64,000 nt of DNA from Ottelia alismoides (lineage: Eukaryota > Streptophyta > Magnoliopsida > Alismatales > Hydrocharitaceae), in the NCBI GenBank assembly GCA_037367405.1, contig JAZKJV010008274.1, positions 310,001-374,000 on the forward strand. Reading direction: 5' to 3'. Of this stretch, positions 22,686 to 35,443 are shown piece after piece. Made by a program: the position numbers and the translations under genes. Each line of letters begins with the position of its first letter. Within the stretch, counting starts at the first letter, position 1. Under the pieces are notes generated by a model. That model was given only the letters and a program-made list of their open reading frames with translations. It searched no databases and was not told the DNA's origin.

Positions 22686-23290
22686 CCTTGCTCTAACAAC
22701 TGTTGTGCCTTCAAACTAGAGATATATTCAATACTATCATTGGATGTCTTTTCAATGAACTGGAACTCTATCGAGTTAGGAAGGTGAAAAGTTATTGTCT
22801 TCTGAAGACAATCAAGGCATGCATGATGCCTTTCTAGCCAGTCCATCCCCAAGATGAGATCAAAGTCATCCATTCAATTAGTAATAGTGAAACATGTAAC
22901 TGATGTCCTGCTATTAGTACTACATAATTATCTAGTATTTCTCGTACTATAAATACCTGTCCTCCTAGTCCCTTAATCAGATAGGAATGTTGTACTTCTA
23001 CTGGTACCTTACCCAAAGTAGGTACTAATCATCGAGCAATAAATGAATGTGAAGCACTAGAATCAAACAAGGAACGTACTGAAAAGCCATGAATAGTAAT
23101 GGTACCTCGTACGATCGTGCCTGAATTGCAGGCTTGTTCTTCAGTGATTGTATTGAGCTGGCCATTAGGAATAGGCAAGCTAGAACTTGCAACACATTGT
23201 GGTGGTTGCTGTGTAGGAGACACTCCTTGTGAGCCACGACCTCTACCTGTCTTCCTCCGTGTGTTGCTCCATTGCTTGGGTGGATGTTAT
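22670..23290 (-). pseudogene. Element C protease (retropepsin)
   Basis: GTITIHGFSVRSLFDSSASH followed by SFIA at about 23030-23110 marks the active site. The family motif is D-S-G-A, and Gly is replaced by Ser. The C-terminal half follows after stops, with DDFDLILGMDWLERHHACLD at 22800-22873, a typical chromovirus protease ending. The region lies between gag and RT, as expected. Confidence 0.86.
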
Positions 23291-24381
23291 ACTGTTAATT
23301 GGGGTTGATTTAGACTCCAAACCTCTCAACTTTGGAGAATCTTTCCTTATGTGGCCTTCCCGATGACAGTAATAACACACACACGTGTTCTTATTCGTGC
23401 TGAAGATCCAACCATAGTGGTACTAGATCCTGCTATTGAGTCGCGGGGGTATAGTGGAGGTCTAGAGAAACCTCCTCTTCTTGATAATTCCCAGCCAAAA
23501 GTCCGTGGCGAGCTTATAATAGACCCAACTGGATGATAACAACTGTCTCTACAGTTATAATCCTTCTTACATTTGGATGGTCCACCAGTAAAATGGAAGC
23601 TTCTTCTTTGGAAATTTTCATCCCTTTCCATCTCATTACGAAAGGTGATGTCCATGGCTTCATCTATAGTGGTGGCTCTAAAACCTGCAAGCTTCTCTCT
23701 AAGATCTCCTTGAAGCCCACTAACAAATTTTGTAAGACATTCATGTGGTGAAGCTTCTAGAGTTGGGGAGTAACGTAGCAACTCCGTAAAGTGAATATGA
23801 TAATCTCGTACATTCATGGAACCTTGGGTCAGAGAAGCCAACTCCCTTATCTTCAGTTCTTCCCAATGGGAGGGATAGAAGTGAGCTCGGAACCTTTCTT
23901 CAAAGATATCCCATGGAACGGGATCTACTAATTTCTTGGAAATTTCTCTCCACCATCGTCTTACTTAGTCTGCTAGGGAGTAATCAGCGAAGTGCACCCA
24001 AGTGTCTGTTGGTGCGTGTATTATTCTCAACATCCTACTAACATCATCAAGCCATAGTTCTTCCTCAGCAGGTGTATCTATGCCTTTGGATCGAGGAATC
24101 TTTCCCTTTCGATAATTGTCTAGTAATTTTTGGTGTCTAAGAAGAGCTCTCTCAATTGGTCCTTCAGCTGGGATAGGAGCAGACTAAGTGGAAGGATGGT
24201 AACTAGATTCTTCCTCAAAAAGATGGACAGAACCTTCAATCCTAGCATCCACAGGTCGGTATGCCTCAGATCTCTCAGCTTGTGCATTGAGCTTCTCCTC
24301 TAATGCTTGCTGCTTTTGCCCCAATTCTTGTAGCATTGTCATCATAGCCACTAATTGTCTAGACACGTCTTGGTCTGCCAT
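23291..24381 (-). pseudogene. Element C gag with zinc knuckle remnant
   Basis: Start ATG at 24381 gives MADQDVSRQLVAMMTMLQEL, with a predicted coiled-coil-like N-terminus rich in Gln, Glu and Leu. The Retrotrans_gag core lies at 23700-24100 (WLDDVSRMLRI, FRAHFYPSHWEELK, YHIHFTELLRYSP). A zinc knuckle lies near 23350 in a shifted frame (CYYCHREGHIRKDS), whose last Cys is Ser. A stop at 24184 and another near 23968 interrupt the chain, and a frameshift precedes the knuckle. The start choice rests on position after the PBS and on frame continuity. Confidence 0.87.
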
Positions 24382-24560
24382 GATACTGGGATGAGTCAAG
24401 GCCAAAGGATAGGTCCTATATAATTTAGCATGATGTACATAAGGGACAATCACTTGTGAATGGTGTAACAGTCACTTATTAAGATCAAAGGATCTTAAGA
24501 CTACCTTGGTTTCTGAATACCACTCATAGTTATCAATGACTGAGTAAATTACTGGAGTAA

Positions 24561-24576
24561 CTGGGCTCTGATACCA
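24561..24576 (-). other. Element C primer binding site (initiator tRNA-Met)
   Basis: The minus strand reads TGGTATCAGAGCCCAG, three bases after the 5' LTR end. TGGTATCAGAGC is the classic complement of the 3' end of plant initiator tRNA-Met. Confidence 0.93.
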
Positions 24577-24579
24577 GAC

Positions 24580-27243
24580 TTTCACGACCCCAATTCCAGG
24601 CCGTCGGATCCTCCCATATCCGTATCTGATTACTCAACAATAATTTATTCAGCAATCACAACTAACATTCAGAAAGAGACTATAATTAAGAATACTCGGA
24701 AGGAAGTATTACGACACTTTTCCGTTCAAAAAATAAAGTTCACATGATACATTGTCCCACTATAACCATTTACATGTACATCAGCTGGAAGGAAACACAA
24801 GAAAAGATTACTAACTACCTTACATAATAAAGCTATTGTGGCCGGCTGGATGACTATGTTAGTTGGCTGGATCATTAAAGTCCTTGTGCTGGCTCACTGA
24901 CACCTGTTGGGTTTTCCATAAATCATAGGATAACAAATAGCGAGTGCTAAGCAACGAAGAAGAGAAAAGCAAACAAATGTGTAATTTTTCAAAACTTGTT
25001 ATCACAAAAGATTTGTTCAATTTCATTAGTTTAATTCCTATTCCTTTCAATTCCACGTCAGGGATTAGTCCAGGGAATTACATCACCACTATATGGTCTC
25101 CGAAGATGAGGACACTTCGGGATTGGTGATTGCGTTGATCTGGTGAGCTTATGTCACCGCACATCGCCTCAACCAATCCACCAATACTACCCTGACAATT
25201 TCCTTTTCTTTTATTATTCAGGGTCTCAAACCCTCAGCCTGGCAAACAAAGAATTACACCATACTTGAGGACTCGGTAGCTTAAAACCTCAGGCTACTTA
25301 ATCACATAAACCAGCAGCTTTAAGAACATGTTATCGTAACACAATCTCTATCAAACCACCCATGCCTCCACATGGCATGACAACATCTTCCGTCATTCAA
25401 CCCGAATATATTGGCACCCGGTACCACGCGTTTCAAATCATTCATTTCGTGTGCACTTATCAATACAAGGCAACCGTGTACCACCTATGTAGGGTCACAC
25501 CAATACGGGTTCCTTCCGACAAACCTACAGGTTGCATTCCCAACATGTAGTTCTACTCCCAGTCATTCTTAACTTAAGACACGAACCTTTTCAAGATCCA
25601 TCTTAATACACATCAATTCCCATGATGTAATTCTTTCGTTAAGTCTTCAATTTGCATATCCTCAACATTGAGTATGGTCTCACATATATATTAATTCATA
25701 TATTTATATACTCATATCTATGCTCATTTTAACTTCCAAATCCCAACTTTCCAAGCCACTACATTAATTCAATGCTTAAACATTATTTTAGTTGAAATCA
25801 CAAAGCAATTTTTCATATTTTCTCAAAAATAGCCAAATTAGGGTTCTTCGTAGCGAAGAACATAAAATCAGGAATCTCAACGATCTCATATGAAAACCCA
25901 ATAGCAAAAGGAAGGATTCCATTACCTAATCGAGCTCTCTCTCGCATATGCAGTGTTTTATCATGATTTTTTTTCAAAAAGAATGATTTATAGCTCTTCA
26001 AACGATCGAAATTCATTTTCGTATAAAAAACGCTAAGAACGTGCCAAGAACACGAAGAATGAACGAAGAACACGAAGAACGTGAAGAACAAACGAAGAAC
26101 GTGAGGAACATATTTTTCTCTAAAATTTCAGCAGAGATTCACCTTAAATGTTGTGATATTCTAAGAAAATTTCAGCGGAGTTTCCCCTTATATCGAGACA
26201 TATTTCTCTAAAAAATTCAACAGAGTTTCCCCTTATATCAGGACATATTTTTATAAAAATTTCGACAGAGTTTCCCCTTATATCAGAACATAATTTAAAA
26301 GAAAAACTGAAAGAGTTTGCTCTATAAAATCACCGAGAGGGAAACAACAACGACTATGAAAGAATATAATCAAACTACAAGAGATGAAGAATCGGTAGAC
26401 ATCACGTATCCTAGGTGAGTGAAGGTGTGACGAATCACAAGGTTCACTGATGTGCATAGCCGCCTGCACCTAAGTAGGGTATTACACAGATTTCTCCTCA
26501 AACCATAATAGAAAATGAATCTAAAAGAAAGAAGAATCGAAAACAAAGCTAGAAAAAGAAGATGAATAGGAAATCTAGCGTACAAAGCAAACTAAGAGAG
26601 GATCGTACCTTCCTCCTCCTCGTTCTCCTGGCAGCGCTTTGCTAGCGCTCCTTCCCCACCTCCCACTCCTCCTCCCGACCTCTCAACCCTAGCCCTTAAG
26701 GTAGGGGTGCTAGTGGAAATCGTAGAGAATGAATGTGTAGGGGGGCTATTTATAGGCTTCATAAAACCGCTAACCATGGTTAGTAAATTATGGTTTATAC
26801 CTTAACCACGGTTAGCAGTCCATCGTTTTGCCCATGGTTTTGGCCAAAGCTTATCCGAAACTTAAGGCTTAAGTTATAACAATCCATAAGATTCTAGATT
26901 CGCTAATGATAATTAATTAGCGCTAACCGTGATTAACTTTTACTAATCATGATTTAACCTTTGCGGCTTACGCTTAACTTTTGCTAACTATTGATTAGTG
27001 TTCGCTAATAGTCATTAACGATCCTCAATCCATCATTAGTTTCTTTAATCGTATTTAATTAGTCTTAATGACGATCATTGGAGGTTAATGATGTCGTAAA
27101 CCTCCTTACTTTTCTTTCTTCCGAAAATCATAACAAATCGAAATGAAGTCCGATTTACATGAAACAAGTTCCGCTGGTTTCCTCTTAACGAGCCAGATCT
27201 TATGATATAGGATCTCAGAGACAACCAAGTTCAAGGCTTTACA
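24580..27243 (-). repeat. Element C 5' LTR
   Basis: The minus-strand start is TGTAAAGCCTTGAACTTGG and the end is GGGGTCGTGAAA. It has the same order of internal motifs as the 3' LTR, without the 163 bp duplication. It includes GAGTTTCCCC tandem units at about 26130-26290 and the GAAGAAC-rich run at about 26035-26110. The TATA box is intact. Confidence 0.92.
26746..26755 (-). promoter_or_regulatory. TATA box of C 5' LTR
   Basis: The minus strand reads GCCTATAAATAGCCCC. It is conserved in both LTRs and would start the genomic RNA about 25-35 bases downstream (lower coordinates). Confidence 0.72.
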
Positions 27244-27248
27244 GCTAT

Positions 27249-28873
27249 CGTCGGAAGAAACTCGCCATGTTGGAGTTCCTCCCTCTTCCTCCTCATCCTC
27301 CCTCCGTTGTTGGATCAGGAACGAGTGCCCAGGTCTCCAGCCACCGTCCAATCAAGTTGTCCTTCAGCCGTGGATATCCTCACGGAGATCTAATCTGGGC
27401 CAACTGCGTCGAACTGTCATCGAGCCCCTCGTTGCGCCACATGGATTAGTGAGAAAAAAGGGAGAGGAACCATTCAATCGACGCTTAGATTGGGTATTTT
27501 GCAGTCTCTACCCAATCATTTTTTGTATTTATTAATTGAACTCAATCTTTCCTTTGTAGTTTAATTACTTTTGTAAAATTTGTAAAGACGACCCATCTAT
27601 TTTCGGTAATTATGTTTAGGTCCATGCCACGTCAACTCACTTGACGCCCTACATGAGGTGAGATTTTGTAAGCGTGCCCTTAGACATTTATGTATTTCAT
27701 CCAGGCCTAGAAAGTTTTTAATTATGTTTATTATTTCTGGAGAAATTGTAGTCCAACCCTTGCACTTTATTTTATTTAAAAAATAACCCCTACTAGTATT
27801 GTAGTTTCTCTTTGCTCTCTCTATTTTAATTAGCAATTTTGCTAAACATTTCTCAAAAAATAGCATAAGATTCCTGGATACATGCATTTTCACGCCATGT
27901 ATTTATTCTAGCATTTTAGATCTTCTAATATTTATTAAAAATAAGAAAATAGCTTAAATATTCCTTGTCTATAGTATAAAATACATAAAAAATATAAAAT
28001 CCTTTTGTAAAATTCCAAAAAAAATATTTCTTCTGTTTACTTATTTATTTTGCAATTCCAGAAATTGAAAAACCTAAAAATTTATAAAGAAAATTCTTGA
28101 AAATTAAAAAACCCCAAAACACTTATAAAAATCTAAAAAATTCTTAAAACCTCCAAAATAATATTTTCTGTTTTGTAATTTTATTTACATTATTATTTAT
28201 ATATTAAAATTTATTTGGAAATTTTGGACTTCATTTTCTATTTTTAATTTCCATTTCAATTTCGGCCGATAATTTTATCCCTATTTTAGGATATTTTTGA
28301 CTTTAAAAATATTTATAATTTAGAAAATTTCTCTGCAAATCATAAAAATATAAAAAAAGTATTTTAAACCCAAAAATAGTTTATTTTCTTTATTTTTACT
28401 ATTTTTCTTAATATCTATATTTATATTATCTTACGTTGTATATATATCCTATATATAGATATATTATACATTCAAAAAGGAAATGAAAATACAAAATATA
28501 AAAATATAAGAAGAAAATATAAAAATTTAAAAATTTAAAACAAAATACAAAAATATAAAATAAAAAATATAAATATAAATATAAATATAAAAAAACCCAC
28601 ATATAAATATAGACAAAGAACCACAATCATCTTTTGTGCTTCATAGCCCAATCTATCTAGTTTTCTCTCTGTGTTCGACATTCTACACTACTTGCATTAT
28701 ACACACATTTTATAGAGTTAAATAAATTAAAATTTAACTCCATATTTATTTTTATTGATTGATTTATTATTCTGTGACAATCGTTAAATTTAACAGTTTT
28801 CTTGAGCAGTCAATACTTGGACTACCATTTCGCTTTGTGAAACCGTACGACCCTCGATAAAATCGTTAAAACA
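27249..28873 (+). repeat. Element D 5' LTR, second part
   Basis: It continues the LTR after the C insertion and corresponds to about 49109-50719 of the 3' LTR. It ends GTTAAAACA. 28200-28620 is extremely AT-rich, with repeated ATATAAAAATATAAAA words. No gene is visible. Confidence 0.92.
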
Positions 28874-28875
28874 AA

Positions 28876-28894
28876 TGGCACCATTGCCGGGGAA
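28876..28894 (+). other. Element D primer binding site (tRNA-Asp type)
   Basis: TGGCACCATTGCCGGGGAA lies two bases after the LTR end. It is closer to the canonical Athila tRNA-Asp site than the copy in B. Confidence 0.9.
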
Positions 28895-30222
28895 CAAATG
28901 TGTTTAGATTGGCATTATTTGATTGTGTCTTTTTGTCTATATATTTCCTCTATTTATTTTCTCTTTTATTTGATATAAATGTTTATCTGTCTAATCACAT
29001 CTTCTCTGTTGACTTTGTTGCGAGGGATCGCGGATTGATGAGGATCGCTTGGGTAATCCTATGCAACCTTGGGAAGCAGAGTCAGCTATTCTACCCTTGC
29101 CAGTAGGAGAGAGCATCAAAGGACACTTAGAAGATTTTTGTGAGATAATTGCACATTGTATTCATTTTTTTTTGTAATTTAAGAGAGGGATATTTATTGT
29201 AATAATACAAGACTCTCAAGACTCTACACTTCACGAGGTCCAGTGCCCGAGGGATTGTTCTCTTTGGGGCCTCGTCAGTTTTGTTGTGTTTTCATCGCCT
29301 TTTTTTCATTTGTTTCCCGATTTTGTTTTCTTTATTTTGTGTAATTGAGACCTGGTTGTAGGACTTGCTTGTCAATAGATTAAGGCCAAACACCTAATAA
29401 CCATTGCATGCACATATAGTTTACGTTTGGACTAAGTCAAATATAAATTACTTCTCATTTAGACTTGGAATCGAGAGCCGAGAGGAACTCTACGCAGCGC
29501 TTGCAGGACCCATTGTGGCGGGCACCAAAGAGCTCCCCAAGACCGGACTTTTGGATTCCATCTCCGAGTGATTAGCATTCGTGCTTCACGCTAATAGCAG
29601 TTTCTGTACCTAGGGTGATTTCATCGGCTGCATTTGAATATAGTGTAGGTTTCAATTCTGTTTAGCATCTTTGCATGAAGAGAGATGGAGGTAAGGTAAT
29701 CATTTATCTTTACCATACATCACCAGTTTGCTGCTTGCATTGCTTTTCCATCTCTCTCCCTCTGATTTTGACCACCTAGGTGCTAAAAGAGTTGATTCCC
29801 AGATAGGTTCGTGCATTTTCTATTAAAATAAAAATATAACAATAAAATTGGGACTGTTAATATTACACGACCCTAAAATACATCAAAAAAGAAAATATTT
29901 GTCTTGGGGTGAGTAATCCCCTCATTGTATTTGTTTTACATTGCTCACGTACACACTAAGGAGTAGTGCCAATATCCTATTAGCCTTCTTAAGTGTTTGT
30001 ACAATTTTTGACTTATCACCTAACTCTAAAATAGAAAAGATAAAAAGACCAAATTTTTACGGCCTTCACTTAGTTGAGTAGGTGAATTGAGGGGTTTGTT
30101 TTGTGTGCATTTGTTTGTATTTGTTTGTCTGCATACTAGATCCTTCTGCGCATTTGAGCCTTTTTCTCATACCTCTTGATTTGTCCATCATCTTTCCCGA
30201 TCATTTTCCTTTTATTACAGAG
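28895..30222 (+). other. Element D untranslated leader
   Basis: No gene is visible. A block at about 29590-29700 (GCTAATAG, TTTCTGTACCTAGG, ATCGGCT, TTTCAATTCTGT, TAGCATCT) matches the leader of E on the minus strand at about 40930-40810. It ends in D in GGAGGTAAGG and in E in CTGTAAGTC, so a splice donor is possible but unproven. TTGGGGTGAGTAATCCCC at about 29903 resembles B's TTGGGAGAGTAATCCCC at about 11701. Confidence 0.55.
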
Positions 30223-32129
30223 ATGACCGACCGAGGTGATTTTTATCCGACCTTCATGGATCCCTCGTACCCTCCAGCCGATCCACCTCCATTTTCCCAA
30301 GAGGACTTTACACCTGACTTTTGTAGATACTTGCCTCAACCACAGTATCAGGCCTCAGACTTTTACTCGCCACCACCTTCACATTTTCCACTTTCACATC
30401 CACCCGAGACTGACCTGTTGGTGTCACCTTTCATAGAGTCCACCCTTGAGCACTTGACCTAGATGATGGAGCATATGAGACAGAGGATTGATGACCTCAC
30501 TTGTATAAATAATAGCCACCATGATACTCCAACATTTGATGATATGGGTTCACTCAAGGATTTTTATGAGAGCTTGCAATAACCCAAAATACAAAAAAAT
30601 GAGAAAAATTCAAAAATCCAAAAAGATATTGGGAGACATTTTGGTGAATCATTTTGTGAGGAGAGGACCCCAATGCCAAATCCTTTGACCACACATCCAT
30701 ACACACCTCGTCCCACCTTTGACCCCGAGGACACACTGTGCAGACTGCTCTTCGTCGTCCTTGTGTATATGCTGATTCTGATCTCCTCCCTTGTATGGAG
30801 GATATCCAAAATTCAAAAAATATTGACTAAACCTAAAGTGATGGCCACTATTCATGAGATCATTCGGTCCCCACTTCACCATGCCATGACATGTTTATCT
30901 GCTCCTTAACCCAAGAAGAGAAAGCGGAGGAGCATATATGAGCGTCATATCTTGACCATGGCTACTGCTCACGCCATCACCCACCGCTAATCTTCTATGA
31001 AAGGGAACATTGCTACACCATTCATTAGTTGCACTATCTCTTACTTCAGTTGTGATCAAACTCTCCTTGATAGTGGTGCTTCGATTAACATCATACCCTT
31101 CTCATTGGTACAATCTCTTCACTTAGGGCCTCTCAAGAAAACTAGGATGATCGTTCAATTTGCTGATGGATCTATCAAGAGGCGAAGGGTATTCTAGAAA
31201 ACACTATCATTTGGATTCAGGGCATGAGCTACACTGTTGACATTGTCGTATTGCCCATGGAGACCTCCACTGGGGAGCACCCTCCAATCATCATGGTTTG
31301 GCCCTTTTCGCCTCTATGAGAGTCGTTATTGATTACGGATCAAGAGAGATTCGCTTTCATCCTGTTGACGAGAGCGAGATGATCATCACTGCACTCACTG
31401 TCGACCAGAGACCAGCACCTGATGCGACTACACCTATTTTAACTGACGTTGAGGACTATGACCTTGACGAGACCATCATCGATTTTTGTTGTATGTTGGA
31501 TTCCACTGAGACCCAAGAATTCCTCCCCAAGGAGGAAGACTCGGAAAGCATAGATCTTTTAATTCCTTCTTTTGACATTTGGCGATGTGTTGATGACATC
31601 CGTTGGATTTACATGATTGACACATTTGAACAGAGGGCAGTCATTGATGAGACTGAGGCTGAATTTGATTTGATTGCTTTTGTTCAGGAATCCGGGCCAT
31701 TTGATGATATTGATGATATGGTTGAGACTGTAGAGGACGAACATGACTTGACTACTTCCACAGATGAGTTCGTTCCTTTTGGTTTTGACCTAGCAGAGAC
31801 CTCGGAGGACGACCTTGACCTTACTTCTTCTGATAATGAGTTCGTCCCTTTTCACTATGATATCTGTGAGACACCTAAGTCCAGACCTAACCACACTTCT
31901 TCCACTAATCTGTTTGTGCCTTCTCACCCTAGGACCACTGAGGATCTTTGCTAGGTCGATTCTGATTAACACTTGTCTACTGAGGACCTCGATATTGACC
32001 TGCACCTTGTCAGATCCATTCCTCAGTGATCCCCCAAGAAGGTTTGCTTTCAACCTTATTGACCTTTGCACATCCATTCTATTGTACATTCGCTTTCGGT
32101 TATCTCCTTCCATCTCCCGTATCGCTCAT
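30223..32129 (+). pseudogene. Element D polyprotein: retropepsin within a Pro-rich and acidic chain, no gag core or RT
   Basis: The frame from ATG 30223 gives MTDRGDFYPTFMDPSYPPAD, a Pro/Phe/Tyr-rich N-terminus instead of a gag core. After stops, 30997-31197 encodes a retropepsin with the intact active-site string LLDSGASINIIP and the typical LHLGPLKKTRMIVQFADGS. The tail at 31298-31954 is strongly acidic. It carries repeats of the form TSTDEFVPFGFDLAET, TSSDNEFVPFHYDICET and TSSTNLFVPSH. E interrupts just after the tail. Stops at about 30461, 30581, 30907 and 31196 show it is decayed. The N-terminus resembles E's GDFHPRMNS, so D and E share this odd polyprotein type. Its role beyond the protease is unknown. 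Confidence 0.8.
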
Positions 32130-35100
32130 TGACGGGTCTGAAATTGCGCTTGTTGAAGAATTATCTATGTCGTGCGTAAAAAATAATTTGTCGTTTCGTT
32201 GTAGGCGCCAATAAATCAAGCTCTGCTTCTTTGCTTTGACGACAGACCCACCCGTGACGTGAAGAGACCGACAAGCAGACAACCGGTCAAGAAAATAACC
32301 ACAATTATTTGTCAATTTTAAGTTGCAAGGTTTTATGTTTATTTTACTTGGACAAGTCCCAAGGCCGAACACAAGGAGGCAAAGGAACAACCTAGAATTA
32401 TGTCTATCAAAGTTCGTGCGCGATTTTTGAGGCGGTCTTTTATTTGTAATTTTTAATGCACTAAAGTATGCAAAGTGCAATTTTGGCCTATTTTAGGGAC
32501 TAAAATGCAATTATCGATCAAACAATGTCCGAAAAATACGAAACTTGGCCACAATGCAATTTGTGATGAAATGATTGCAATGTATTTTTTTTGGGATTTT
32601 TGGATGCAAGATGAATTTTTTTATTAATTTTTAAATGCAAATAAAATGAATTTCAATATTTAATTATAATAAATATTAAACCTAATTATTTTCAAGGTAT
32701 AAAATTATCTAAGATCTATCACTAGGTGATTGATTTTATGAAAATCCTAAACCTCGAAAATACAGATTCAATACCTATTAAAAATCAATCATTGAAATAT
32801 GCAAAATGATTTTTGCAGGGCAATCTATCTTTCAAATACAATTCTTTTTGGGCACAATGTTAAGCATAATTAATTCTATAATGTATGATTTTTCGAGAGT
32901 TTTTAGAGCCATGGTTAATCAATTACAATTTTTAGAGCACAAGATGGGTAAAATACACAATTTTCCACAAAAAATTAATTATTAATTAACCAATGATCAC
33001 AGAAATGTCCACAATATGTCAAGATGTAGAAAATTAAATGTAGAACAAAGTGCCTATTTTTGATAAATAAGGTAAGTAATGTAGCGGTTCAAAATACAAA
33101 AGGGAAGACAGGGGTCTCTCTGCAATATATAATAAATAGAATAACTATAAAAATACAGTGGGGGTACTTTTTTGTAATTACTGATAAACTAGGGGCAACT
33201 TTTGTAAAATTCCAAGAGGTGACATGCTAAGCACATGACCCTTGGTCGGCGGCGGCTAGATGGCGAATAAGATAATCTCCGGGGGCTCTATTGTAATTTC
33301 ACTAGAGGGGGCATGTGCGTGGCACGTGCCCTCTGGTTGGTGGACTGGAGTGCGAATAGGAGGACCTCGGGGGGCAACTTTGCAAGATGTCCCCTCACTC
33401 ACGTGCACTGCACGTGAGGAGGGTTTCGAGCTCTGTGCCCGGCCTGTAGTATGTTGGGTCCAGTAGTAAGGGCGGAGGAACCGGCTATCGAGCACGGCGG
33501 GACTGGCGGAGTGTCTCCTGGCTGTGCCCGACGGTGGTGAGAGTCGTGGGCGGAGGTCGTTGGCGGTGAAGACAGGTGAAGCCGACTGAGGTGGTGACCG
33601 GTGTGGCTAGCGACGGGTGATGGAGCGGTCGTCGTTGGTGAAGTAGTTGGTGATGACGTGTCGTGGTTGGATCGTTGGTGAAGAAGGAGATGTAGATTGT
33701 TGATGATGTCGCTGAAGTTGTTGTTGACGTTGGCGGTGGCTCGATGACGCGAAGCAGTCGGAGCTGGAGCAGAGCAACACTGGGCTGTACGCTGCGATGC
33801 CCACTGGGGAGGGTGGCGGATCTCACCGGAGAGGGAAGAGGTCCGGTGCTGTCACCACCGGCCTCACTTCAAGCGGTTTAACTCAACGGATACTCGGAAG
33901 TTGAGGGGCGGCGGTACTTTTATAGGTTGAGGGGTGAGATCACCGGAGATGGAAATAGGGGCGATTTGGGGTTTTGATTGATGATCGAAGATCTCGAGAA
34001 GATGACGATTGATCGATGATGAGATTTGGGTGGTACGGTGGTGCGACGAAATCACCAGGATTCGAAGGGATGGTGAATATCGGAGGTCAAGGTTGATGGC
34101 GTGGGTGGCGTGACGATGAATACGGTGGAGAAATCGGGGCGGCGGCGACCGATTGGGAAATATGGCAGAGGAGGACGATGCTCCTCGGCCGTCCGATCGA
34201 CCCAGATCGGGCAGCCAGGAGATCGCCACGTGGTAGGAGGGGGGGAAAGCGGTGCACGTGCAGGGCGCGTGCCTGGGAGGCACGTGCCCCGCACATGCAG
34301 TGGTTTTGAAAATTTTTTAATAAAAAAACTTAATTAATAAAAACCCCAAAAACGGCTGACACCTGGTGGCTCCAGGAGCTGCCACGTGTCAGCACCACAA
34401 AATTCAGAAAAATGAAAACTTTGTAAAATCTAAAAAAAATAGCAAACGACCTCGGATCCAAAAAGTTTTTCACAAAAATTGCTCGTCTCGATGAGATCTA
34501 CAACATTCATGAAGATGTCGAAACCAAAATCGATCAATTGCATAAAGTGATATTTTTGGGTATCCCATGGTCATAGAATACGTTGATTTTTGGGTTTTAT
34601 AATTTTTTGTCATTTTTAAACCAAATAAAAATCCAGCAAAAATATGATAAAATCAAAGATAAATATTCACACATTAATCTATTTTTTTGGATTTTTATAA
34701 TTAAGAAAAAAAGAAATAAACTAAAACACGAAAAAGACCAATTTTGTACAGGCAGCTAGAGAAGACTTGGACTCAATTTGTTTCTTTGATTTCAAGCTCA
34801 GTTTGAATTTGGATTTTTATGCATTTTAATAAAAACCTTATCAAAGAAGACAAATGAAAAAGAAATAAAATAAAATAGGTTAATTATGTACATAAAATAA
34901 TATGTTAAAATTAGCTAAAATACAAAATGCACAAAAGAGGCCCAAAACTCAACTTTCACATACGAGCTCCAATTCACTTGAACTTGGTCTTGTTCTGAAG
35001 GTAATAGAATGTACATTAGTTCAAAAGTGAGTAGATTAAAATGAACATTGGATGAGGAAGATATGAGGGTTTTAGTCTGGGAATCTTGAAACTAGGGTTT

Positions 35101-35428
35101 GGGTTTTTGGTCCTCTTATTTGGGTTAGTGATTTTTTTTTGTATTTTTCATTTATTCTTGTTAGTGATATGTACACAGTGGAGTGGTTTCAGGTCATTCG
35201 AAGTTAGCATGAATTTGTTAAAAATCAGGGAAGTTAGGCTATTTACAGGTCAATTTTGGCTGGGATTTTTGGCTTCTTATTTTGTGCAGAAATTAGTGAT
35301 AAAATGCACTTCTTATTAAAACATGCATGAATGCTAATTTTATGCAGAATAAATGAATAAATGCCAATGATTTTGAGGGATTTGAGCTTAATTAATGATA
35401 TTTAGAGTGATGAATCCGAGATTCATCA
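32130..35428 (-). repeat. Element E 3' LTR
   Basis: On the minus strand it starts with the near-palindrome TGATGAATC-TC-GGATTCATCA and ends in CCCGTCA. It matches 41510-44697. The part at 33230-34310 is GC-rich with many CACGTG-like words; it spans the promoter and transcribed leader. Open frames in it are broken relative to the 5' LTR and are not called genes. Confidence 0.93.
33917..33926 (-). promoter_or_regulatory. TATA box of E 3' LTR
   Basis: The minus strand reads CCTATAAAAGTACC. It is the same in the 5' LTR at 43197-43206. Confidence 0.65.
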
Positions 35429-35443
35429 TCCCCCTATACTTAA
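35429..35443 (-). other. Element E polypurine tract
   Basis: The minus strand reads TTTAAGTATAGGGGGA directly before the LTR. Upstream in sense is ATGCT-CAGGGATA-AGCAT, the mini-hairpin that precedes the tract in all these elements. Confidence 0.85.

Larger units (their letters stand above)
3877..27243 (-). mobile_element. Element C, complete but decayed Tekay/Del-type chromovirus (Ty3/gypsy), interrupted by B
   Basis: It is flanked by a perfect 5 bp target duplication GCTAT (3872-3876 and 27244-27248). Minus-strand order is 5' LTR, initiator tRNA-Met type PBS, gag, protease, reverse transcriptase, RNase H, integrase, chromodomain-like tail and 3' LTR. This is the full chromovirus order. Integrase and chromodomain residues match the Tekay/Del clade, in which the chromodomain steers integration to heterochromatin. 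Without B it measures about 10.4 kb. All domains carry stops or frameshifts and the RT active site is damaged, so it is dead. It is inserted in D's 5' LTR and carries B in its integrase. Confidence 0.93.

Noticed and set aside
28426..28626. Phe/Tyr-rich small frame that looks like a membrane peptide
   Set aside because: It is a translation of AT-rich low-complexity repeats (ATATAAAAATATAAAA) in D's LTR. The same occurs at 50274-50527.
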